A DNA stretch of 64,000 nt, from assembly GCA_037447655.1 (NCBI GenBank), contig JBBHKE010001244.1, positions 62,001 to 126,000 of the forward strand, read 5' to 3'. The stretch comes from Zygnema cylindricum (lineage: Eukaryota > Streptophyta > Zygnematophyceae > Zygnematales > Zygnemataceae). Each line of letters opens with the position of its first letter. Within the stretch, counting starts at the first letter, position 1. The notes beneath the pieces are model-generated. The model searched no databases. It had not been told where the DNA came from and worked only from the letters and a program-made list of their open reading frames with translations. Position numbers and translations under genes: made by a program. Below, one piece after another: positions 55,628 through 64,000 of the stretch.

Positions 55628-57670
55628 AAAACCCACTTGGGAAACGATGGTAGGCTCGGAATATAGAGAGTTACCATAATAAACCCAACTCAAAGTTAAA
55701 TTTATGGGTAAACGTGGTCTATCCAAAAAGACAGACTCCCTGTCTGGTGATCGAGGGATAATAATCGAAGGTACTACCTTCGATAGAGTAGTAATTATTG
55801 AAACTGGGTAACCAGAAAGTGGCCTGACAAGTAACGGAAGCTCATACTGTTTTCGAGTAGATCCACTCTATCAAAGCAATGGAACACTCGACGGATAAAA
55901 AGAACATCAGAAAACGATGAGGAGACAGGAGGAGGGGAGCCGATGAGACAGTAAAGAGGAACCCGAGACTTCTCTCCATTCCAACTTCGAAATTTGAGGG
56001 AGGACAGAGGAGTAGCAAAAGACTACAAGAAAAATAGGCAGCTCACAAGGTAACGAAACTATCTCACCTAGATGAGCTTTTGTCATACTCGAAGGCAATG
56101 AACAGTCCGGTGAAAGACCAATGGGTCAAAGTTATTAATGATGAGATAGCTTCCATCATGGAAGCTAATAATAGGGAGCTAGTGGTCTGTCCCTCAGACA
56201 GAAAAACCTATCTGGTGCAAATGGGTATTTAAATTGAAACTCAACCCAAATAATACCATTGAGAGATATAAGGCTCGGATGGTAGCAAAGGGTTCACCCA
56301 AAAAATGGGGAATGATTATGAGGAGACTTCTACTCTAGTAGTTCATTTCGCTTCTGTATGGATTCTCCTTAGTCTAGCTGCAGCCGAAGACACCAGATAA
56401 ATATCAAGACCGCTTTCATCAATTGTGAACTAGAGGAAGAATACTTTATGGGACAACCAGAGGGATTTATAGAGGAAAGAGAAGAAAGCAAAGTCTGCAG
56501 AGTCATAAAGTCCTTATATGGACTATAGCAGGCTCCCACACAAAGGAACAAGAAACTAGATGAGTTTCTCAACGACTTGGGATATATTTGTATCAGTTTT
56601 GACCATTCTATTTATATCTTTGAGGATGAGAATGGCGTGACTTTTGTTTCAATTAATGTGGATGATTTGCTGGTGTTAAGTAAATCTATGGACAAGATTG
56701 ATAAGTTAAAGAAAGATCTTAGAAGCAGATTTGACATGAATGATTTAGGGGAGGCTACATATATTTTGGGGATTCAAATGGAAAGAGATTGAGAGAAGAG
56801 AATAATCAGACTTACTCAGAAGGAAGCTATCAAAAAATAAGCTTGAGAAATTTCATATAGAAAAGGCAAACAGTTGTACCACTCCCATGGACTTGAACAA
56901 AGTAAGTGATGGGAGTGTAGAAAGAGGAGTGATAATACTAGATGATTAGATGAGTCCTAAAGAGAGATAGTTTATGAAGTCTATTCCTTACTAACAGGTT
57001 GTTGGAAGCTTGATTTACTTTGTGAATTCTACTAGACCGTACAAAGTAGTAGCAGTTGGAGTCCTCAGTAGGAGTCTTAATGATGCTCGGAAGAGAGACT
57101 GGGAGGCAGCCAAGAGAGTCATGAGATACTTGGTGGGAACTAGGGATTTATGGTTACATTTGGAAGGGGAAAAAAGTGACATCACTAGTTGGAGTGATGC
57201 CAATTATAGGGATGCACTTATGAGAAGTTGCACTTCTGGATATGTGTTATATGTGGGGGAAGGTTCTTGTTGTTGGAGTAGCATGCAACAAAAGGTGGTT
57301 GCTCAGTCCACAATGGAGGTTGAGTACATGGCCTCATGTTTTGGTATGAAAGAGCTGATGAGGGTCAAGTCTCTACTGCAAGAACTGGGGTATATGAAGA
57401 AGGGAGTGTATGAAGTGTTTTGTGATAATCAGGCTGCAAATGCAAATGCAGCCAATCTAAGTAATCATTTTAAAGCTAAGCATATGGATATAAGATTGAG
57501 TTTTATGAGGGAAAAGGTTGAAAACAAAATTGTGAATCTAGTGTATAGAAGTGATGGCGAAATGGTAGTTGATATGATGACAAAGACTGTGCCCTCTCCC
57601 AAGTTAAAATTTTGCAGAGAAAAGTATGGGTTAAAAGAGAAACTAAAATTAGACTAGAAAATAAGGGGAG
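55628..57670 (+). pseudogene. copia family 1 element 3, 5'-truncated: RT and RNase H
   Basis: After about 470 bp of unclear linker, plus-strand RT pieces appear: VKVINDEIASIMEAN, NPNNTIERYKARMVAKG, IKTAFINCELEEEYFMGQPE, SINVDDLLVLSKSMDK (YVDD changed to NVDD) and DMNDLGEATYILGIQMERD. RNase H is open from 57010 to 57657: MIYFVNSTRPYKVVAVGVLS, TSWSDANYRDALM, TMEVEYMASCFG, VFCDNQAANANAAN, HMDIRLSFMREKVEN. Several stops and shifts lie upstream of 57010. It ends in AATAAGGGGAG, the polypurine tract. Confidence 0.87.
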
Positions 57671-58667
57671 TGTTGAAATCATTAGATTTAGGAGAGATGT
57701 TTTAAAGGTCTTAATTGATTAAGACAGTTATAAGAAAAAGCATATGCAGCTTGCCTCCACCTTCTCTCTCTAACCCCCATACTTGTTGTAGTCACTGAAT
57801 GAGAGAGAGGGCAGTGGAGCCATGGCTGCCTCAGCTCCATAGGCAGGACTAAATAGTGACCTAAGTCACTCTCAACAAAAGGTTGAGTCCGGCAAGACTC
57901 GAACCTCCGACCGGCAGAGCGAGGCGTAGCCGCCAGCTCTTACCGGTCTCTCGTAGTAGTCCGTTAGGATACATTGGGTTTGATAGCTATTTAAACAATA
58001 GCTAGATCATTAATTCGATTAGCATAATAACAAATTGAGGACATAGAAACTAGTTGAGTTTTAGTACGCACAAAAAAAATTTACTGGACATTTGTTTTTT
58101 TGAACCGCTAGCATTAAAAGCCGGTGTGGATCTGACAGCCCTCATCATCGCCGAGATCCCGGAATGGGCGCCTTGGCGGTTTTCGGATGTGACATGACTT
58201 GTCAACACGTGGCAAAATATTATAGGGAAGCGGGATTCCCAGAGAGCGCGATGACAAGTCTGGAGGAGACAAACGTCCACTCGATGGCCTTGTCGTACAC
58301 AGGCGGTACAGAAAGTACATTTGCCATAGAACCTTTCTATATTGTACAGTCTTTTGATTGGTTCGTACATCAGTAGATAGGGGTTGTGAGAGGGGTTTAT
58401 GACTTAGAGGATTGAGGAGGTAGCCGCCTCTTTACGAACAAGCGATAAATATTGACATCTTTTCCACTTGATAACTAATCGCGTGGTTAGGTGTTTTTAG
58501 TGATTCTTTTTGTTGTGGACTCAAGGGAGTTCAGACTGCACACGGGTGCACTCAGATTGTTTATTTGCCTGCTTGGGTAGCAGCTGATCTAATTAAATGT
58601 GGGTTAGTGAAAAACTACCTAGAGGCTTCTTGAATTTTGCAGATCAAATGGGGGACACGGAATTGCA
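57671..58667 (+). mobile_element. 3' LTR of copia element 3
   Basis: About 997 bp, TGTTGAAATCATTAG to GGGACACGGAATTGCA. It matches the LTR at 62368-63368 in inverse orientation through landmarks such as GGACATAGAAACTAGTTGAG and TTGGTTCGTACATCAGTAGA. Confidence 0.85.
57885..57960 (-). ncRNA. tRNA-like Pol III module inside LTR (antisense)
   Basis: Minus strand: AGACCGGTAAGAGCTGGCGG...GGAGGTTCGAGTCTTGCC. GGTAAGAGC matches the D-arm/A-box region of many tRNAs; GGTTCGAGTCT is a B-box. The T-stem pairs only in part. Confidence 0.6.
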
Positions 58668-59333
58668 AGTAAATGTATGACGCTGAGAAAAACAAGGGGT
58701 TGGATGATTAGAAGACATGGGTCTAACAGGGGGAAATGAAAAGGGGGGTGAATATGTAGTGGATGAGGGAGGAGGTCGAGTAGGAGTAGAAGAAGGGGGA
58801 GGGGAAAATGATGGTTGTGAAGAAAAAAAAAAAGGTTGCATTTAAGGTTCTTTGGAGACCAAAAGTATGGACTCCAATCTCGAAAATCCCCCATGAAGTT
58901 GGTGTTGTGTTGTTGTGAGCCTTGTGTCAATCATCCCCACATATGTTTGTAACTGTTTGCCCAAATTCTCCACAATATTCTCGAGTTGTTGTATTCTTCC
59001 TATGAGGGGTGGGATAGAGTCGATTCCGACTCGAAGTGCGTGGAGTTCTGCTTTAACCTCTGGAGGTATGGGAATTTCGGCAATAGGGGACCTCTCATCC
59101 TTTTTCTCGTCCATTCGCTACACCGCTTCCGCGAAAGTTCGCCACTCCGAACCACATTCCCCTAAAATTGTCAAAAAAAATGGAGAAGTGAAGTAGGCGT
59201 GTTGCGGGAAATCCTTCTGCAAAAGTGCAAGGTCTTGCCACAAGGATCTCCTAACGGATCCTGTTAGTAACTCGAGAAATTTTTGGGCTGAAATATCTCG
59301 AGTCTCGTCACTCCCACGTAAATTCCTTTGCAT
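58644..59333 (-). pseudogene. unrecognised broken open frame with coiled-coil and Pro-rich parts
   Basis: One minus-strand frame runs about 230 codons with just two in-frame stops (at 59118-59120 and just upstream of 58841). Part 1: MQRNLRGSDETRDISAQKFL... (globular-looking, W/F-containing). Part 2: MDEKKDERSPIAEIPIPPEV, then a heptad-like stretch (IGRIQQLENIVENLGKQLQT) suggesting a coiled coil. Part 3: Ser/Pro-rich (FSPPPSSTPTRPPPSSTTYS). The end runs into the 3' LTR of element 3. It matches no retroelement domain that I know. Possibilities: a host gene fragment with an intron hidden around a stop, or a captured gene. Low certainty that it is expressed. Confidence 0.4.
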
Positions 59334-59744
59334 TTTTAAACATTAAAAGATAAATTAATAATATTAAGCAAAAATATGAGAAGTTGTGAACATACATTTT
59401 CGAAAAACATATATAAACATTATTTGCAAGTGAAATGGAAAAAAAAAACAACCTCATTGAAAATAAGGATTGTTACCATGTCCAAAAAGTTTTCACTTTT
59501 CCCATGTCGAAGGTCATTCACAAAGCTCAAGCAATTCAATTACCAAGGCATCAAACGGAACGCATGAAAAATTATTTTTATTGTATCTCGATATCAAAAG
59601 TGGTACACGGGTGGTACTCACACTAAAAAACGTGGATATAGTGCAACATAACTATTATTTTCCAACGTCTACAATCTCCCCTCTATCTATTGAACCGTTC
59701 TATCTCCATCTCTCTCTCTCTCTAGTTTTTTTCCCCTCCATCTA
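59334..59744. other. gene-free stretch
   Basis: AT-rich, then CT-rich from about 59690; short open frames on plus lack any recognisable motif. Confidence 0.45.
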
Positions 59745-60026
59745 GTTTTCCCCTCACCTTTCCCCTTCGTCACTTTCTTTTTACCCTCTCATCTACCCCT
59801 CTATCCTGATTTTTTTATTTTTTCCTCCATCCAGCCCTCATTTCCCACCTCCTTGTGGCGATGGCGTCGGCTCAACGCCATCACTGAGCCATGGCCATCC
59901 CACCATTTTCCCCCCTCCATCCCTCTAATTTTTTTCCCCTCTATCCACTTTTCCCCTAACTCTCTTCTTCCCCTTCGTCACTCTCTTCTTCCTCTCTCAT
60001 CTACCCATCTATCGTGTTTTTTTTTT
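59745..60026 (+). repeat. CT-rich tandem repeat, unit about 200 bp (units 1 and 2a)
   Basis: Unit 1 (from about 59745: TTTTCCCCTCACC, CCCCTTCGTCACT, CATCTACCCCTCTATCC, GGCGATGGCGTCGGCTCAAC, CCATCCCACCATT) is repeated from about 59948. The second unit is cut by the LTR at 60027 and resumes at 62269-62367 (GGCGATGGCATCGGCTTGAC, CCATCCCACCATC). Confidence 0.75.
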
Positions 60027-60187
60027 TGTTGGAAAATGAGTTTTATGTATTTTCTAGGTCTAGATGTAAACTAAAAAGAGATATGTTTAATGGTCAAGCT
60101 CCACTCTCTCTCTCTCTCTCCAGTTATCATACTTGTCGTAGTCACTGATGACTGGTCAGAGATAGATGAAGCCATGGCTACCTAAAC

Positions 60188-61458
60188 TGTTGTTCATTGG
60201 TCTAAAATAGACCGCAGAAGCGACCCAAACTATCAAACAAAATGTTAAGCAAACTTAGGTTAATGAACAATCATTTGAAATGCATCCTCCATTTAACATA
60301 CATCAACTAAGGTTTGATGGAATAATCAACATAAACAAACCCTAGAACAAATGCATAAATAATGCATATCAAACATAAATAAAATAACATAGATAACAAT
60401 AACAAAAGAGTGCAATCTCACATAAACACTTAATAAAAAAAAGTATATCAATAAACATATTACTCAAATCCATGACCTAATCGACAACCCTAAAAGTCTA
60501 CATCTTCGGACCCTACTTTTCATGCTAAGCATTGATGATTTCTTAATGAAGCTCAAATCTATATATACATTTGTGAGTTGTCAACAAATAGCTACGTGTC
60601 AAATTAAACAACATAACTTCCATTAAATATTATTTAACCATAATAATCTACAACGACAAATAGCCTAACCGTAAGTGTACACCTGAGAGTTGACCAATCA
60701 TAAGCGTACACTTGTCTGCAAGTACGACACTGCATACACACAAATTAAAATACCGAAACCTAAATGATCACCTAAATAGAAACTGTAATAATCAACACTA
60801 AAATATTAATTCACGTAAGACAAGATAATGTTGTTTAAAATATTTACACCGACGCGTCCGCAAAATACGCGTCATAAGCGACAACTCACTTAGTCACTTG
60901 CAGATAAATCCACGTAGTGAACCGACATCGCATATGTACGGTCCACTTAATAACACGTCATCAAACAATACGATCCCTTGGAAATATTGGCGGACGTCGT
61001 CCGCCCTCCACGTGTAACTCGAATCACTTGCCGAAAAAACCCGTACCATCCAAATCCTGTCCGTACCGAAATCACGTACTTCGTCATGAATGTCGCACGT
61101 CGAAATTAGAATACACCTGTCAAATAAGACGAACCGTACTGGCGACGTCCCTTTTAATAAATGTCGTCTGTCCCATTATGGTCCGTACTTTCGGCGAACA
61201 CTTTAAAAACATTTCGAACATTAATCGTCGGATCGATTCGCAATCCGCCGTCCATTTCCTATCACATTTCGCGCCACTCAATTACCCCATTAAATTTACT
61301 CGTACATTTAATTCCTCGGAACTGCAAACTGTTCAAAACTCCACAGTACATCATGTAAAATATATACGCACGAAACGTTGCGTGCGCATCAAATTTCACA
61401 TACGCACAAAACTAAATCTTCAAAAACAACATAAACAGCCAGCTGAAGCCAGCCAACA
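60188..61458. mobile_element. 1.27-kb insertion in the solo LTR, TGTTG...CAACA
   Basis: Bounded by TGTTGTTCATTGG and AGCCAGCCAACA, a 5-bp inverted terminal pair as in LTRs. No coding region is convincing (the 185-codon open frame at 60917-61474 lacks motifs). On the minus strand a TATA-like TATATATTTT lies near 61360. No clear target duplication. Possibly a solo LTR of another family. Confidence 0.4.
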
Positions 61459-61484
61459 GAAAAAGATTGGCTAGAACAATCACT

Positions 61485-61560
61485 AACGGACCAAGGATTT
61501 GATCCTGGTCCCTATAGTCAGTAGCCATAGCCGGTATCGTTGTCCTATAGTCTAGGACCA
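61485..61560 (-). ncRNA. degenerate tRNA-like module in the solo LTR
   Basis: The minus strand contains GGATCAAATCC (B-box-like, 61495-61505) at the place where the sister LTRs have theirs, antisense to the LTR. Flanking text is diverged. Confidence 0.4.
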
Positions 61561-62367
61561 GTGTTATGATATATAGGGTGTGATAATTACTTAACCTAGT
61601 CTTGTCGGAATAAGCCGATTAACGGATTTTTGTAGGACTGTAACATAGAGACAGTTAGAATATTTCTATAGACGGACGGTCGACTAATTTGAACGGCGCA
61701 CATTTAATGCCGGTTAACATCGAACGGCTCCTATCCAAGCCAACATTGCGGAATAGCCGCTTTGGCTGTTTTTGGACGATTTGTCTCCAGGTGCCACGTG
61801 GCGCCTCGTCATTCATTTACAGGATTTACAGGAGACTCGGAGGCAAGTCAAAAAGTGACAGGCGTCCCCTCCATGGCCATGTCGTACAATGGCCGTACAG
61901 AAGGTACATCGGCAGCTGTACGTTCTTGTACTATTCAGTCTTCTGATTGGATCCGTACATCAGTAGAATGGGGTTTAGAGAGGGGTTTTAGGACTTAGAG
62001 TTTTTGAAGGTAGCTGCCTCTCTTTCTGAGAGCTTTTATAAAAACTGGCATCTTTGCCATTTGATAATTAATCGTGAGGTTGGACGTTTTCAGTGATTCC
62101 TTTTGCATAGGACTCATGGGAGTCCAACCTTCACGGGGGTGAAGGCACTCACATTCCTTGCCTGCTAGGGAGGCAATTGTTTCAGTGGATAGAAGGGCAT
62201 TTCAAATTATCTTAGAGGCATATAGTAAGCTGCAAATTCTGTGCACCTATGGAGGTCACAGAATTACAAATTTTTCCTCCATCAATCCTTCATTTTCCAC
62301 CTTTTTTTGGCGATGGCATCGGCTTGACGCCATCGCCGACCCATCGCCATCCCACCATCCCCCCCCT

Positions 62368-63368
62368 TGTAATTCTGTGTCCCCTATTGGACCACAAAAT
62401 TCAAGAAGCCTCTAGATAGCTTTTGACTAACCCAATTTCAACTAGAACTCCTGCTACCTTAGCAGGCAGATAGACCATTAGACTGCAACCCTATGCACTT
62501 TGGACTCCGTTGAGTCCACAGCAAAAAGAATCACTGAAAACGCCCAACCACGCGATTGAATTTCACGTGGCAAAGATGCCAATATTTATACATGTTTGTT
62601 AGGAGAGAGGCGGCTACCTCCTCAATCCTCTAAGTCATAAACCCCTCTCACAACCCCTATCTACTGATGTACAAACCAATTAGAAGACTGTACAGTACAG
62701 AAAGGTACTAGGGGCCGATGCACTTTCTGTAGGACATGTATACGATAAGGCCATATAGCGGACATCTATCTCCTTTAGACTTATCCATGCGCTCCCCAGA
62801 ATTACCGATTCTCAATGATATCTAGCCACGTGTCAACAAGTCATGTCACGTCCGAAAACCACCAAGGCGGCCATCGTGGGATCTCAGCGATGATGAGGGT
62901 CGTCGGATCCAGACCGGCTTTTAATGCTAGCTGTTCAAAACAACAAATGTCTGGTAAATTTGTTTTTTGCGTACTAAAACTCAACTAGTTTCTATGTCCT
63001 CAATTTGATATTCCGTTAATCAGATTAATGATGTAGCTAATGTTTATATAGTTATCAAACCCTATGTATCCTAGCGGATTACTACGACAGACCGGTAAGA
63101 GCTGACGGTTACGCCTCACTCTGTTGGTCAGAGGTTCGAGTCCTGCTGGACTCAACCTTTTTGTTGAGAGTGACTTAGGTCACTCTATAATCCAGCCTAA
63201 GTAGCTGAGGTAGCCATGGCTTCACCGCCCTCTCTCTCCTTCAGTGACTACAACAAGTATGGGGGCTAGAGAGAGAAGGTGGAGGCAGGCTGCCTGTGCT
63301 TTTTCTTTAAGCTATTCTAATCAATTAAGACCTAGAAAATATCTCCCCTAAATCTACGGATTTTAACA
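62368..63368 (-). mobile_element. 3' LTR of copia element 4
   Basis: 1001 bp on the minus strand, TGTTAAAATCCGTAG (63368) to GGGACACAGAATTACA (62368). It is inverted with respect to the solo LTR 99 bp away; the 99 bp between them belong to the CT-rich repeat. Confidence 0.85.
63083..63156 (+). ncRNA. tRNA-like Pol III module inside LTR (antisense), best preserved
   Basis: Reads GACAGACCGGTAAGAGC, TGACGGTTACGCC, then CAGAGGTTCGAGTCCTGCTG. GGTAAGAGC equals a standard tRNA D-arm/A-box segment; GGTTCGAGTCC (63133-63143) is a good B-box about 40 nt later. Acceptor and T-stem pairing are imperfect, so this is a tRNA-like promoter module and not a normal tRNA gene. Confidence 0.65.
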
Positions 63369-63376
63369 CTCCACTT
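63369..63376 (-). other. polypurine tract of copia element 4
   Basis: Minus-strand AAGTGGAG immediately before the LTR TGTTAAAA; the equivalent of AAGGGGAG in elements 1 and 3. Confidence 0.7.
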
Positions 63377-63381
63377 ATTTT

Positions 63382-64000
63382 CTAGTCAAATTTTAGTTTC
63401 TCTTTTAACCCACACTTTTCTCTGCAAAAATTTAACATGGGAGAGGGCACAAGCTTTGTCATCATATCAGCTACCATTTCGCCATCACTTTTATACACAA
63501 GATTCACAATATTGTTTTCAACCTTTTCCCTTACAAAACTCAATTTTATATGCATATGCTTAGCCTTAAAGTGATGTTTTGGATTGGCTGCAATTGCAAT
63601 TGAAGCCTGATTATCACAAAACACTTCATGCACTCTCTTCTTCATATACCCTTGTTCTTGCAATAAAAACTTGTCCCAAATTAGCTCATTCATAGCAGAA
63701 CAAGAGGCCATATACTTAGCCTCCATAGTGGACTGAGCAACCACCTTTTGTTGCTTGGTACTCCAACAACAAGCACCCTCCCCCACATATAACACATATC
63801 CAGAAGTATATCTTCTCATAGGTGCATCCCCATATCTAGCATCACTCCAAGTAGTGATGTCGGTGTGCTCCCCTCCCAAATGCAACCATAAATCCCTGGT
63901 TCTCTCCAAGTATCTCATGACTCTCTTGGCTGCCTCTCAGTCTCTCTTTCTAGGATCATTTAAACTCCTACTGTGGACTCCAACTGTTGCTGCTTTGTCC
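63382..64000 (-). pseudogene. copia element 4 RNase H, runs off the window
   Basis: Minus strand: MRYLERTRDLWLHLGGEHTD, TTWSDARYGDAPM, STMEAKYMASCSA, VFCDNQASIAIAANPKHHFK, HMHIKLSFVREKVEN, ADMMTKLVPSPM. The catalytic Asp, Glu, Asp are kept. Upstream a stop (TGA for the Trp of RKRDWEAAKR in sister copies, near 63935) interrupts the frame, which continues to the window end. Close to elements 1 and 3 in sequence. Confidence 0.85.

Larger units (their letters stand above)
60027..62268 (+). mobile_element. solo LTR of copia family 1 with a nested insertion
   Basis: TGTTGGAAAATGAG start and GGTCACAGAATTACA end, matching the LTR family (TATTTTCTAGGTCTAG, GCATACTTGTCGTAGTCACTG-type text, ATTTAATGCCGGTTAACATC, CTTGTACTATTCAGTCTTCT). 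No internal region adjoins either end, so it is a solo LTR, sitting inside unit 2 of the CT-rich tandem repeat. About 1.27 kb of unrelated sequence interrupts it. Confidence 0.75.

Noticed and set aside
60917-61474. 185-codon open frame in the nested insertion
   Set aside because: His/Arg/Thr-rich with no domain or motif, no splice context, and embedded in a non-coding insertion.
63083-63156. True tRNA gene
   Set aside because: D-arm and B-box motifs are present, but acceptor and T-stem pairing fail and the segment recurs inside LTRs; called tRNA-like only.

Overview
The window is nuclear DNA of a land plant. It has spliced genes with GT-AG introns, AT-rich introns, plant-type leucine-rich-repeat (LRR) exons, Ty1/copia and Ty3/gypsy debris, and a gene matching the plant U-box/cyclophilin protein PUB49/CYP65. 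The style (long TE-filled introns, one LRR per exon, an EGF-like exon after the LRRs) would suit a non-seed plant, but this is a weak inference. There are two 10-N scaffold gaps (34449-34458 and 55618-55627).

Layout. (1) 1-5427: a young copia element on the minus strand, with a nearly open polyprotein, one frameshift at the Gag zinc knuckle, and LTR copies that differ at 2 of 109 shared positions. (2) 7470-14746: the first eight exons of a PUB49/CYP65/PPIL2 gene on the plus strand. The spliced frame is fully open for 398 codons and stops at an intron donor inside the cyclophilin domain. The missing exons were not found; a second copia family (15031-18830, minus) starts 284 bp further on. (3) 15-26 kb: nested retroelement debris, consisting of copia family 2 (minus), a third copia fragment in opposite orientation (18835-20118, plus), a decayed Ty3/gypsy RT-RNase H region (about 20250-21700, minus) and a copia scrap near 24.2 kb. 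(4) 26502-51015: six single-LRR exons, all in the same splice phase, then a cysteine-rich EGF-like exon, spread over 24.5 kb on the plus strand. Their introns are built from duplicated modules, so this receptor-like gene appears to have grown by tandem duplication of exon-plus-intron units. A decayed copia element (42310-48438, plus) sits inside the last large intron, and its empty site survives in a duplicate module at about 38.26 kb. (5) 53.3-55.6 kb duplicates 34.6-36.9 kb; both copies lie next to scaffold gaps. (6) 55.6-64 kb: a 5'-truncated copia element with its 3' LTR, an unexplained broken open frame (58644-59333, minus), a CT-rich tandem repeat holding a solo LTR, and the 3' end of another minus-strand copia element.

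The copia family present at 1-5.4, 42-48, 55.6-58.7, 60-62.3 and 62.4-64 kb shares one striking trait. Its LTRs carry a tRNA-like segment with an RNA polymerase III B-box, always antisense to the element. The primer-binding site fits the anticodon arm of initiator tRNA-Met (half-tRNA priming, as in Drosophila copia) and not its 3' end.

All calls rest on reading the sequence; no database search was possible. Boundaries given as 'about' are visual estimates.
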